Below, one piece after another: positions 47,418 through 55,704 of a DNA stretch of 64,000 nucleotides. The notes under the pieces were generated by a model. The model had not been told where the DNA came from and did no database searches. It saw only the letters and a list, made by a program, of their open reading frames with translations. The DNA is taken from assembly GCF_003947415.1 (NCBI RefSeq), contig NZ_QHKL01000007.1, positions 124,001-188,000 on the forward strand, in the 5' to 3' direction. The stretch is from Amycolatopsis sp. WAC 01376. Its GTDB lineage: Bacteria; Actinomycetota; Actinomycetes; Mycobacteriales; Pseudonocardiaceae. Positions within the stretch are counted from its first letter, which is position 1. The number at the start of each line of letters is the position of its first letter. The position numbers were made by a program, and so were the translations under genes.

Positions 47418-48191
47418 TCACGCCACCGGCCACGGCGGACGGCAGTTCTGCCGCGGCAACGCGTGCGAACCGTTGATGTACACGCCGTCCGCGATCGTGT
47501 CCTCCATGATCGACCGGTGATCGGCCGGCCGGGCCCACTGGTAACACAGGTGCTGGGCGAAATACCCGCCCGGCGCTTCGACGGTGTCGAAGTGGCAGAC
47601 GCCGTCGGTCTCGATGCAGTAGCGGATGAACGGGATACCGCCGAAGTCGGTGCGGCCGGGCCCGAACGACACGTAGCCGCCGAACGGCGACGGGGCCCCG
47701 GTGCCCGGCGGGAGCACCGCGCTGATCCCGCGTCCCGGCGGACCGACGGGCTGCATCGGGTCGGCGAAGATCTTCGCCCTGAACCGCGACTTGTCCACGG
47801 CCAGTTTCCCGTCGGCGATGTCGTTCAGCACCAGGTTCGCGACCAGCGCGCCCTGCGAGTAGCCGACGACGGTGAATTCCGCGCCGGGGTTCTCGTCGAA
47901 GGAGCTCTGGACGACACGGCGGGCTTCTTCGTGCCCTCGCGCGACGCTCTGGTCCATCGGCGTCTGGTCGCAGTTCGGTGCTCCGGCGGCCCCTGCCGGG
48001 TAGTGGACCACCTTCCGGATCCCGCCTCGCAACCAGGCGTCGTTGTAGACGGTCGCGGCTCCATCGCAGGTGCCGCCGATGAGGATGTAGTACCGCGCCT
48101 GGTCGGCCTGAGCAACCGGCGCGGTGACGCCGATCAGCCCGGCGGCCAGCGCGGCCGCCGCCAGGACCCCCCTGAGTTTCTTCACATTCAT
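47418..48191 (-). CDS. secreted PE-PPE/cutinase-like alpha/beta hydrolase
   Basis: This 257-residue exported protein has a signal peptide (residues 1-29, ending VAQADQ), the family opening RYYILIGGTCDGAATVYNDAWL, and the nucleophile elbow GYSQG near residue 110. Asp and His follow in YCIETDGVCHFDTVEA and FAQHLCYQW. It resembles the PE-PPE (PF08237) esterase domain of mycobacteria rather than true cutinases, because of the GGTCDG start. It should cleave esters of lipid or wax type outside the cell. Its upstream region is short; no operon partner is evident. Confidence 0.85.
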   Translation of the reverse strand: MNVKKLRGVLAAAALAAGLIGVTAPVAQADQARYYILIGGTCDGAATVYNDAWLRGGIRKVVHYPAGAAGAPNCDQTPMDQSVARGHEEARRVVQSSFDENPGAEFTVVGYSQGALVANLVLNDIADGKLAVDKSRFRAKIFADPMQPVGPPGRGISAVLPPGTGAPSPFGGYVSFGPGRTDFGGIPFIRYCIETDGVCHFDTVEAPGGYFAQHLCYQWARPADHRSIMEDTIADGVYINGSHALPRQNCRPPWPVA

Positions 48192-48263
48192 CGTCCCTTC
48201 CGTTCGATTACGGTGCGTGTTCGAACGCTAGGGATGCGTCATGAAATTCTGATGAAACGGCCT

Positions 48264-48614
48264 TCAGCGATGCGACAGCACGTTGACCACGTGACCGCCG
48301 GGGTCACGCACGAAGAACCGCCGGACGCCCCACGGTTCGTCGGTCAGTTCGTGCACGATCTCGGCGCCGGACGCCTTCGCCTCCTCGTACGCCGCGTCGA
48401 CGTCGTCCACCTGGATCGAGACGGCAGGGACGACGGGCGCCGTTTCGTCGTGGGTCATGAGACTCAGCTGCACCTCCGGACGATCCGGATCGGCCAGGGT
48501 CACGATCCAGCCGTGATCCATCACCACTTCGAAGCCGAGCACCCGCTCGTAGAAGGCTTTCGCCTGCTCAAGTGACTTGGTCTCGAGGTCGGCCACCACT
48601 CTCTTGATCGGCAT
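48264..48614 (-). CDS. VOC (glyoxalase-like) protein
   Basis: This is a 116-residue protein with two beta-alpha-beta-beta-beta units. KRVVADLETKSLEQAKAFYERVLGFEVVMDHG is the first, and VSIQVDDVDAAYEEAKASGAEIVHELTDEPWGVRRFFVRDPGGHVVNVLSHR is the second. The metal-site residues His and Glu are partly absent, so activity cannot be stated. Family members bind antibiotics or act as dioxygenases. Its start lies 47 bases inside the 3' end of the upstream MFS gene, a close coupling. Confidence 0.85.
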   Translation of the reverse strand: MPIKRVVADLETKSLEQAKAFYERVLGFEVVMDHGWIVTLADPDRPEVQLSLMTHDETAPVVPAVSIQVDDVDAAYEEAKASGAEIVHELTDEPWGVRRFFVRDPGGHVVNVLSHR

Positions 48615-49836
48615 GCGCCGATAGTGGCACAGCCCTCCGACGGTTTCGGGGGAGCAGGAGCGGCGTCGCGAGCATGAGCGCCCCGGCGATGCCGACCGCG
48701 GCACGCGGACCGGTGAACGCGGCGAGCAGCCCCCACAGCGCGGTCAGGGCCGCGGTGGTGAGTTTTCCGGCGATCGACCAGGCGGAAAGCGTGCGCGCCG
48801 CGCGGTCGAGGGGCACCATTTCGAGCCTGCTGGTGGCGAGCACGGGATTGAACACGCCGATACAGGTGATCAGGCAGAGTTCGACGACGATGACCAGGAT
48901 CAACCCCGGAACACCGGGCTGGATGAAGACGAGCCCGACGGGCCAGCAGATCCGCAGCCAACCGGCGACGAAGAGAACCCTGTCCCGGCCATACCGGGTG
49001 ACCATGGTCCGGGAGAGTCTCGAACCGATCAGCCCGCCGAGGCAGGGCACGGCGAAGGCCACCGCGTACTCCCAAGGCGCGAAACCGAGCTGCCCGAGCA
49101 TCAGGACGGCCATCAGCGGCGCGGTCGCCATGATCAGGCCGTTGACCACGATCGTGTTGACGAACAAAGGTCGCAGCAACGGATGGGTGAGGATGAACCG
49201 CCATCCTTCCCACAGGTCGCGGCCGGTCAGCCGAGGACCCTCCGGGCGCGCTGGTGGCGGTTCCGAACCGCCGACCGCACGGATACCGAGTGCTGAGAGC
49301 AGATAGCTGACCGCGTCGGCGGCGATCGTGATCACCGGTCCGAACAGGCCGACGGCGAACCCGCCGAGCGGCGGGCCGAGCACGGTCGCCGTCCAGGTCG
49401 TCGATTCGAACCGGGCGTTCGCGACCAGCAGATCTTCCGGCGGCAGCAGGGTTTTCAGGAAAGCCCCACTGGCCGCCAGGAAGGTGATGTCCGCCGCGGC
49501 GACGACGACCGACACGGCGAGAAGCTGCCCGAAGCCGAGCAGCCCGAACGCGTACGCCACCGGGACGGTCAGCAACGCCGCGCAGCGGACGAGGTCCATC
49601 GCGATCATCACCGGCCGTTTCCGGCGGAACTCGACCCAAGGGCCAAGCGGCAGCGCGACCACGGCGCCGGCGACGAGCCCGGCCGCCGCGAGGAGCGAGA
49701 CCTCGGTGGTGCCGGCGCCCAGCGCCACGATGGCGATCAGGCTGAACGCGTCGAACGCGAACCTGGTGCCGAAAGCGCTCGCCGCGTACGCCGCCCAAAG
49801 CCAGCCGAACCGTCGCCCCAGCGATCTCCCACCCAC
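48568..49836 (-). CDS. MFS transporter (MFS_3/enterobactin exporter-like)
   Basis: This 422-residue permease has about 12 helices, with VALPLGPWVEFRRKRPVMIAMDLVRC after helix 2, a motif-A variant typical of the MFS_3 group. The long central loop (EPPPARPEGPRLTGRDLWEGWRFI) separates the halves. Members export antibiotics or siderophores. The GTG before GGRSLGRRFGWLW is chosen; an upstream TTG start is possible and neither has a ribosome site. The 47-base overlap with the VOC gene suggests joint expression, as seen for some resistance pairs. Confidence 0.85.
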   Translation of the reverse strand: MGGRSLGRRFGWLWAAYAASAFGTRFAFDAFSLIAIVALGAGTTEVSLLAAAGLVAGAVVALPLGPWVEFRRKRPVMIAMDLVRCAALLTVPVAYAFGLLGFGQLLAVSVVVAAADITFLAASGAFLKTLLPPEDLLVANARFESTTWTATVLGPPLGGFAVGLFGPVITIAADAVSYLLSALGIRAVGGSEPPPARPEGPRLTGRDLWEGWRFILTHPLLRPLFVNTIVVNGLIMATAPLMAVLMLGQLGFAPWEYAVAFAVPCLGGLIGSRLSRTMVTRYGRDRVLFVAGWLRICWPVGLVFIQPGVPGLILVIVVELCLITCIGVFNPVLATSRLEMVPLDRAARTLSAWSIAGKLTTAALTALWGLLAAFTGPRAAVGIAGALMLATPLLLPRNRRRAVPLSAHADQESGGRPRDQVT

Positions 49837-49916
49837 CGCGAGATCAAAGCAAGCCGGGGTCCCGAAGTCGAACAACGGGTCGTTGGCGGGTCACAACCGG
49901 CGGTTGTGCGACCCGC

Positions 49917-51101
49917 TCAGAGCTCCCCGAGCGCGGTGACCGGCGATTCGACGCAGTCGGCGACGAACCGGAGGAATCCGCCGGCGGTCCCGCCGTCGCA
50001 CACCCGGTGGTCGAACGCCAGGGTCAGTTCGCAGATCTTCCTCGCCACCAGCGCGCCGTCGACGACCCAGGCACGGTCGATGATCCGGCCGATGCCGAGG
50101 ATCGCCGCCTCCGGATGGTTGATGATCGCGGCGGAGCCGTCGACGCCGAACACGCCGTAGTTGTTCACTGTGAACGTGCCGCCCGCCGGGCCGGGTTTGC
50201 CTTCCCGGGCCTGTGTGGTCCGTTCGCGAATCGCCGCCGAAAGCTCCCTTGTGGACAGTGAACCCGCGTCGCGGACCACCGGGACGACGAGCCCGCGGTC
50301 GGTCTGCGCGGCGAAACCGAGGTTGATGTCCCGCAGCTGGACGATCTCGTCGCCTTCGACCCGCGAGTTCAACTCGGGATACTTCCGCAGGCCCGCGACG
50401 GCGAACCGGGCGACGAGACCGAGGAGGCTCACCGGGCGGTCCGGTGCCGAAGCGTTGAGCGACTTCCGCGCGGCGACGAGTTCGGTCGCGTCGACGTCGA
50501 CCCAGACCGTCGCCTCGGGGATCTGGCGTCGCGAGGTCGTCAGCTTGTCGGCGACCGCCTTGCGGACCCCGGTCAGCGGAATCCGCTTCTCGCCGTCCTT
50601 CGATTCGGGGACGGTGAGCGCCGCTTCGACGTCGGCGCGCCGGATGATGCCGCCGGGGCCGCTGCCGGTCAGTTTCGTCAGGTCGATCTTGTTGTCGGCG
50701 GCCATCTTGCGGACGAACGGCGAGATCACGCCCGGCGTCTTTGAGGGCTTCGCGGGAGTGGTGACGACGGTGCGCGCCCGGCGGCGCCTCGTCGTGGTGG
50801 TCGTGCCGTAGCCGATGAGGACGTTGCCGCTGCCTTCGCTCGCCGTCGTCACGCCGGGTTCGGTGAAGCCGGAGCCGATGGTGAGCAGGGGAGCGCCGAC
50901 CGGCAGCGACTGGCCGGGTTCGCCGTGGAGGCGGGTGACGACACCGGCGAACGGCACCGGCACCTCGACCGCGGCCTTCGCGGTCTCCACTTCGACGACG
51001 GGCTGGTCGACGCCGACGGTGTCGCCTTCCGCGACGAGCCAGTTCACGATCGACGCCTCGGTCAGCCCCTCGCCGAGGTCCGGGAGCAGGAAGTCAGGCA
51101 C
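49917..51101 (-). CDS. bkdC: dihydrolipoamide acyltransferase E2 of a branched-chain keto-acid dehydrogenase
   Basis: This 394-residue E2 has one lipoyl domain (residues 1-75, with the lipoyl Lys in VETAKAAVEVP), an Ala/Thr/Arg-rich linker, a peripheral subunit-binding domain (about 118-150, SPFVRKMAADNKIDLTKLTGSGPGG) and a catalytic domain ending in FDHRVCDGG with the catalytic His and Asp. It transfers acyl groups to CoA. The GTG start overlaps the E1-beta stop by 8 bases. No E3 gene is adjacent, so lipoamide dehydrogenase must come from elsewhere. Confidence 0.93.
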   Translation of the reverse strand: MPDFLLPDLGEGLTEASIVNWLVAEGDTVGVDQPVVEVETAKAAVEVPVPFAGVVTRLHGEPGQSLPVGAPLLTIGSGFTEPGVTTASEGSGNVLIGYGTTTTTRRRRARTVVTTPAKPSKTPGVISPFVRKMAADNKIDLTKLTGSGPGGIIRRADVEAALTVPESKDGEKRIPLTGVRKAVADKLTTSRRQIPEATVWVDVDATELVAARKSLNASAPDRPVSLLGLVARFAVAGLRKYPELNSRVEGDEIVQLRDINLGFAAQTDRGLVVPVVRDAGSLSTRELSAAIRERTTQAREGKPGPAGGTFTVNNYGVFGVDGSAAIINHPEAAILGIGRIIDRAWVVDGALVARKICELTLAFDHRVCDGGTAGGFLRFVADCVESPVTALGEL

Positions 51102-52092
51102 CGGCCACCACCGGTTCGTCGTGCCACTGCAACCGGGCGACGGTGTCCAGGATCCGGTCGACGTCCGGAAGCTGATGGCGCTCCAGCTTCGGTGGCGGAT
51201 AAGGGATGTCGAGTCCGGTTACGCGCAGGACGGGAGCGTGCAGTTGATGGAAACACTGCTCGGTGACCCGGGCGACCACCTCGGCGCCGTAGCCGCCGAA
51301 GCCGGCCGCCTCGTGGACGACGACCGCGCGCCCGGTGCGGCGCACCGAAGCGGTGACGGTCTCGTCGTCGAACGGGCTCAGCGACCGGAGGTCGACCACC
51401 TCGACGTCCCAGCCCTCGGCGGTCGCCGCCTCCGCGGTCTCCAGTGCGGTGGCGACCATCGGGCCGTACGCGATCAGCGTGACGTCCTTGCCCTCGCGGC
51501 GGACGACCGCGCGGTCCATGGCCGCGCCGTCACGGGTGAAGGACACGGGCTCCTTCGACCAGTAGCGGCATTTGGGCTCGAGGAAGATCACCGGGTCCGG
51601 TGAGTCGATCGAATCGCGCAGGAGGTCGTAGGCGTCCTGGGGAGTGCCCGGCGTGACGACGCGCAGGCCCGGCGTGTGCGTGTAATAGGCCTCGCTCGAG
51701 TCGCAGTGGTGCTCGACGCCGCCGATCCCGCCCGCGTAAGGGATCCGGATGACCATCGGCAGCGACAGCGCGCCGCGGGTCCGGTTGCGCAGTTTCGCGA
51801 CATGCGAGGTGATCTGCTCGAACGCGGGGTACGCGAAGGCGTCGAACTGCATTTCGACCACCGGACGGAACCCGCCCATCGCCATCCCGACCGCGAAGCC
51901 GACGATGCCGGATTCGGCCAGCGGCGTGTCGAAACAGCGTTCCTCGCCGAAGTCGGCGGTGATGCCGTCGGTCACCCTGAACACCCCGCCGAGCGGGCCG
52001 ACGTCCTCGCCGAAGATCAGCACGCGGTCGTCGTCCTTGATCGCGTCACGCAAGGCGGCGTTGAGGGCTTGTGCCATCGAGATCTCGGTCAT
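51094..52092 (-). CDS. bkdB: branched-chain keto-acid dehydrogenase E1 beta
   Basis: This 332-residue subunit has DDRVLIFGEDVGPLGGVFRVTDG near residue 25, FDTPLAESGIVGFAVGMAMGGFRPVVEMQFDAF near 60, and the IPYAGGIGGVEHHCDSSEAYY region, as in E1-beta of keto-acid dehydrogenases. With E1-alpha it forms the ThDP-dependent decarboxylase. The ATG shares an A with the E1-alpha stop (TGATG). Pyruvate-type E1-beta is similar, but the neighbouring Lrp regulator and E2 fit the branched-chain complex better. Confidence 0.92.
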   Translation of the reverse strand: MTEISMAQALNAALRDAIKDDDRVLIFGEDVGPLGGVFRVTDGITADFGEERCFDTPLAESGIVGFAVGMAMGGFRPVVEMQFDAFAYPAFEQITSHVAKLRNRTRGALSLPMVIRIPYAGGIGGVEHHCDSSEAYYTHTPGLRVVTPGTPQDAYDLLRDSIDSPDPVIFLEPKCRYWSKEPVSFTRDGAAMDRAVVRREGKDVTLIAYGPMVATALETAEAATAEGWDVEVVDLRSLSPFDDETVTASVRRTGRAVVVHEAAGFGGYGAEVVARVTEQCFHQLHAPVLRVTGLDIPYPPPKLERHQLPDVDRILDTVARLQWHDEPVVAGA

Positions 52093-53180
52093 CAGGCCTC
52101 CAATTCGGCCGCGACCAGCGCGCGCTGGGCGGCCAGTTGGCGGGTCGGAACGGCGTACACGTGCTCGAACAGCGACATCGGATCCGGCTCGACGTCGGCG
52201 TTGAGGGTGTCGCGCACCCCGGCGGCGAACGTCTCCGCTTCGGCACGGAATCGGTTGATGTCGTTGTCGGACAACAGGTTCTCGTTGGTCAGATAGGTTT
52301 CGAGACGGCGGACCGGGTCGGCCGCACGCCACTTCTCGACCTCGGCCTGGTCGCGATAGCGGGTCGCGTCGTCGGCGTTGGTGTGCGCGTCGATCCGGTA
52401 GGTGTGTGCCTCGACCAGGACCGGCCCGAGACCGGACCGCGCGTGCGCGACGGCGTCGGGCAGCACCGAGAGGACCGCGACGGCGTCGTTGCCGTCGACC
52501 TGCTCGGAACGCACGCCGTAGCCGACACCCTTGTAGGCCAGCGCGGGGGCGGCGCTCTGCTTCTCGAACGGCACCGAAATCGCGAACCCGTTGTTCTGCA
52601 CGAAGAACACCACGGGCGCCTTGAACACGGCAGCGAAGTTGAGCGCCTCGTGGAAGTCGCCTTCGCTGGTGGCGCCGTCCCCGATGAGCGCGAACGCGAC
52701 GCTGTCCTCCCCTCGGCGCTGCATCGCGTGGGCGAGCCCGGCCGCGTGGAGGGTCTGGGTGGCCAGCGGGGTGCACTGCGGAGCGACACGGGTCTTGGCG
52801 GGGTCGTAGCCACAATGCGCATCGCCGCGAAGGAGCGTCAGGATCTCGCCCGGTTCGAGCCCGCGGGCGACGAGCGCGACGGAGTCGCGGTAGGTGGGGA
52901 AGAGCCAATCCGCGTCGGTGAGGGCCAGCGCGCTCGCGACCTGGCAGGCCTCCTGGCCGGCACTCGACGGGTAGACCGCGAGGCGGCCCTGTTTGGTCAG
53001 CGCGGTCGCCTGCGCGTCGAACCGGCGACCGAGCACCATCAGCCGATAGGCCTCGACGAGCCGCTCGGACGGCGGCTCGGAGTAGTGACCGTGCTCGTCG
53101 ACGCGGGTGCCATCCTCGGCGAGGAACCGCACCGGGACTCCGGACGGCAGCAACGCGGCGGCGGGGGTCTCCCTCGACAT
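52092..53180 (-). CDS. bkdA: branched-chain keto-acid dehydrogenase E1 alpha
   Basis: This 362-residue subunit has the ThDP motif GDGATSEGDFHEALNFAAVFKAPVVFFVQNN near residue 165 and YRIDAHTNADDATRYRDQAEVEKW near 265, the phosphorylation-loop region. The MSRETPAAALLP start has a spaced AAAGG upstream; the frame is open for 22 more codons without support. It is the first gene of the E1-alpha, E1-beta, E2 operon, and is divergent from an Lrp-type gene 78 bases away. Confidence 0.93.
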   Translation of the reverse strand: MSRETPAAALLPSGVPVRFLAEDGTRVDEHGHYSEPPSERLVEAYRLMVLGRRFDAQATALTKQGRLAVYPSSAGQEACQVASALALTDADWLFPTYRDSVALVARGLEPGEILTLLRGDAHCGYDPAKTRVAPQCTPLATQTLHAAGLAHAMQRRGEDSVAFALIGDGATSEGDFHEALNFAAVFKAPVVFFVQNNGFAISVPFEKQSAAPALAYKGVGYGVRSEQVDGNDAVAVLSVLPDAVAHARSGLGPVLVEAHTYRIDAHTNADDATRYRDQAEVEKWRAADPVRRLETYLTNENLLSDNDINRFRAEAETFAAGVRDTLNADVEPDPMSLFEHVYAVPTRQLAAQRALVAAELEA

Positions 53181-53258
53181 GGCGCAGCACCACCTTTCAC
53201 AGACATATGATGCTGAGATGGTGGATTCCGGAGTCCCAGTGTTCAAGGCCCAGGCGAA

Positions 53259-53798
53259 ATGAGCGACAAACTGTCCTCAGAATCGGTTCAGCCGAGCCAA
53301 CCGTCCGGTAGTGGCGTGGCTCACGGCCAGGATCCAGGACGTACGGTCCTTGCCCTCGACGACATCGATCGCGCGATCCTGGCCGAGCTGTCCGCCGATG
53401 GCAGACTCGCCGTCCGCGCGCTCGCGGAACGACTGCACATCTCGCGCACCAACGCCTACGCGAGGCTGGACCGCCTGATGTCCGAAGGCGTCATCACCGG
53501 CTTCGGCGCCCGGATCGACCCGCGGCGCGCCGGACTCGGAACGAGCGCGTACATCCTGATCACCGTCGAGCAGACCTCGTGGCGCACGATGTCGGCCGAA
53601 GTGCGGCAGATCCCGTTCGTCGAACATGTTTCGCTCGTCGGCGGCGACTTCGACATCCTGCTGCTGGTTCGGACGCCGGACAACGCGTCGCTGCGGGACG
53701 TCGTCCTGGAACGGCTGCAAGCACTGGACGGCGTGCGGTCCACGCGGACCTGGCTGATCTTCGAGGAGCAGTCGGGCGTCGCCCCTCGCGAGTGGTGA
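53259..53798 (+). CDS. Lrp/AsnC family regulator of the bkd operon
   Basis: This 179-residue protein has an unusual N-terminal polar extension of about 30 residues, then the Lrp HTH (LDDIDRAILAELSADGRLAVRALAERLHISRTNAYARLDRLMSEGVI, about 33-80), and a C-terminal RAM domain (about 95-165). Divergent location from bkdA makes it a BkdR-like regulator sensing a branched-chain amino acid or keto-acid. The gap of 78 bases should hold its binding sites, but I see no clear palindrome there. Confidence 0.9.
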   Translation: MSDKLSSESVQPSQPSGSGVAHGQDPGRTVLALDDIDRAILAELSADGRLAVRALAERLHISRTNAYARLDRLMSEGVITGFGARIDPRRAGLGTSAYILITVEQTSWRTMSAEVRQIPFVEHVSLVGGDFDILLLVRTPDNASLRDVVLERLQALDGVRSTRTWLIFEEQSGVAPREW

Positions 53799-53932
53799 TC
53801 GGCTGCTGTAACGCTCTCCGCCCGCCCGCCGAATACAGGCGGGTTCGACGGCGGAGGGTGGTGCCCCGCGGGCGAGACCGGAGCCGTTGCACCCTGTTGA
53901 TCGAGGCGCACCGCCGGACAGGCCATTCGGGT

Positions 53933-53946
53933 GATAACGGTTCGGC
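53933..53946 (+). promoter_or_regulatory. motif GATAACGGTTCGGC upstream of the 54016 gene
   Basis: It matches GGTAACGGTTCGGC at 57684-57697 in 13 of 14 positions, upstream of the zinc-ribbon gene. Both also share CGAAT or ATTCG text nearby. They may be promoter or operator elements of one regulator. Confidence 0.3.
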
Positions 53947-54015
53947 ATTCGATGTATCTGGTGTGCTCCCCATTGACACCTTCGTGCGATCGCGGCGACT
54001 GGGTGGAGGAATGCG

Positions 54016-54477
54016 GTGACGGTGGAGGACGCGGGTCAGGATTATCTGACGCGGCAGATCGGGGCTCTGCTCGAGGCGATTCGCGAGGAGGGCCCGGTCG
54101 GCGAGGGCAGACGCAGTTTCCGGCTCGCCGGACATCTCGCCGCGGAGGGCGGGTTCCACCTCGGCGACATCCTCGCGGCGACGGCGCACTTGCTGGCGGT
54201 CCACGCTTGGAACAACGGCTACCTCGGCGCGGCGGAACTGCTGACGCGCCGCATGCGGGACTTCGGTGCCGAGTCCGTGGAGCTGGTGCGGTACCTCGTG
54301 AGGCTGGAGACCGGGAGCGAGCAGGGCTGGCTTCCGCGAGACGACCGCGAAGCCCTCATCGACTACGCGCGGCGCGCCCAGCGGCCCGATATCGAGCGGC
54401 GGGCGCAGGCGATCGAGCCGTTGCTACCCGGGGTCAGCGGCCCCGAGCATCCTGATCGGATGGCCAGTGAGTCGTGA
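54016..54477 (+). CDS. hypothetical helical protein
   Basis: This 153-residue soluble protein is mostly helical (TRQIGALLEAIREEG, LGDILAATAHLLAVHAWNNGYLGAAELLTRRMRDFG, VELVRYLVRLETG). I do not recognise the family. The first part may be a dimerising helix and the repeating small helices recall tetratricopeptide-like folds. Its 3' end overlaps the convergent ROK regulator gene by 44 bases. A motif shared with the zinc-ribbon gene lies about 70 bases upstream. Confidence 0.7.
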   Translation: MTVEDAGQDYLTRQIGALLEAIREEGPVGEGRRSFRLAGHLAAEGGFHLGDILAATAHLLAVHAWNNGYLGAAELLTRRMRDFGAESVELVRYLVRLETGSEQGWLPRDDREALIDYARRAQRPDIERRAQAIEPLLPGVSGPEHPDRMASES

Positions 54478-55609
54478 GATAGTGCTCCGGATCCGCGAGA
54501 ACGCCTCGGATCACCGAGCCGGCGGCGCCGCGTACGGCGGCTCCCGTTCCGAGTGTCGATCGGATGACGCGCACCGGCGACCAGGCCGTGCTGGGCACGC
54601 GGCGCTCCAGTTCGGCGAGGAGTGGCTCACGCAGCCACGGTTCGAGCCGCGCGTAGGTCCCGCCTAGCACCACCGCCGGGACGTCCATCAGGTTGACCAC
54701 AGTGGACAGTCCGATGCCGAGGTGGCCGGCGGCGGTGGTGACCGCGGAAAGGGCCGCACTGTCGCCGGATTCCAGCGCGGAGACCAGATCGTCGACCGTC
54801 TCCGCACCCGCGAGCCGCAGGATTTCCTCCTGGCCTGCCATCCGTTCCAGGCAGCCGTTCGCGCCGCAGGAACACGGCGGGCCGTCGGGTGCCACGGGCA
54901 GATGGCCGATCTCGCCGCCCGCGCCGCGCACGCCTTCGAACAGGGCGCGGTCCAGCACGATTCCCGCACCGATCCCGATCTCGCCGGACACGTGGACGAA
55001 ATCCGGCAGCGCCGAGCCGTGCCAGAGTTCGGCGAGCGCCGCGAAGTTGGCTTCGTTGGCGACGGTGAACGTCTCCCCGAGCCGGTCCGCGAGGTCGACG
55101 TCGCGCCATCCCAGGTTGGGGGCCAGCCGCACGAGGCCGGATTCGACCAGGCCGGGAACCGCGATACCGACGCCGCCGATGGGCACCCCCAGCGCGTCCG
55201 CCTGCTTCCGTGCCTTGCGCAGGAACGCCGACACGCGCTGGAAAACGCGAGGGGTCCGGTTGTCCGCGTATCGGACCTCCTCCGCCCGGACGGTGCCGTT
55301 CAGGTCGACGAGGCAGGACGCCAGGTAGTCGACGCCGATCTCGATGCCGAGCCCGTGCGGGCCGGTGGGGGAGAGTGACACGACGGTGCCGCGCCTGCCG
55401 GGGCCCGCCCGGCGCTCCGGCTCGCCTTCGGCCACGAGATCCGCCGCGATCAAGCGGTCGACCACGATCGACACGGTGGCCTTCGTGAGCCCGGTGGCGG
55501 CGGCGAGGCCTGCCCGTGAGGTGCCGGGGCCGTCCGCGATCGCGCCGAGGACGAGGGCAGCGTTGTGCTGCCGCACGGTGTGCTGTCCTGCCGGACGCGT
55601 GCCGATCAT
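54434..55609 (-). CDS. ROK family transcriptional repressor (XylR type)
   Basis: This 391-residue protein has an N-terminal winged helix (residues 10-65, GPGTSRAGLAAATGLTKATVSIVVDRLI) and a ROK sugar-kinase-like domain with IEIGVDYLASCLVDLNG, GIGIGAGIVLDRALFEGVRGAGGEIGH near 220 and the zinc motif CSCGANGCLE. This makes it a xylose-type repressor. The ATG at MIGTRPAGQHTVRQHN is likely although no ribosome site is seen; it may be leaderless. It is divergent from xylA, with two matching operator sites between them. Confidence 0.92.
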   Translation of the reverse strand: MIGTRPAGQHTVRQHNAALVLGAIADGPGTSRAGLAAATGLTKATVSIVVDRLIAADLVAEGEPERRAGPGRRGTVVSLSPTGPHGLGIEIGVDYLASCLVDLNGTVRAEEVRYADNRTPRVFQRVSAFLRKARKQADALGVPIGGVGIAVPGLVESGLVRLAPNLGWRDVDLADRLGETFTVANEANFAALAELWHGSALPDFVHVSGEIGIGAGIVLDRALFEGVRGAGGEIGHLPVAPDGPPCSCGANGCLERMAGQEEILRLAGAETVDDLVSALESGDSAALSAVTTAAGHLGIGLSTVVNLMDVPAVVLGGTYARLEPWLREPLLAELERRVPSTAWSPVRVIRSTLGTGAAVRGAAGSVIRGVLADPEHYLTTHWPSDQDARGR

Positions 55610-55624
55610 CGCGCGAGTGTATTC

Positions 55625-55639
55625 GTTCGATGCCTGAAC
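55625..55639 (-). promoter_or_regulatory. ROK operator 1
   Basis: GTTCGATGCCTGAAC; on the other strand it reads GTTCAGGCATCGAAC, differing in one base from operator 2. It overlaps the start region of the ROK gene and lies just upstream of the xylA -35. Confidence 0.7.
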
Positions 55640-55646
55640 GAAAGCC

Positions 55647-55675
55647 TTGACCCGCCGGATCACCGTCGATAAGTT
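55647..55675 (+). promoter_or_regulatory. sigma-70 promoter of xylA
   Basis: TTGACC and TAAGTT are separated by 17 bases. Operator 2 overlaps the -10 element and the predicted start, so repression would be by direct blocking. Confidence 0.6.
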
Positions 55676-55687
55676 CAGGCATCAAAC
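55673..55687 (+). promoter_or_regulatory. ROK operator 2
   Basis: GTTCAGGCATCAAAC is the inverse of operator 1 with one difference. The centres of the two operators are 48 bp apart. It lies on the xylA -10 and transcription start. Confidence 0.7.
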
Positions 55688-55704
55688 TAATTGGTGGAGG
55701 CGAA

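Noticed and set aside
48264-48704. Longer VOC reading frame starting inside the MFS gene
   Set aside because: The family fold begins at MPIKRVVADL and the upstream residues have no domain pattern.
52092-53246. Longer E1-alpha start 22 codons upstream
   Set aside because: The extra residues are not family-like and would run across the short divergent promoter region.
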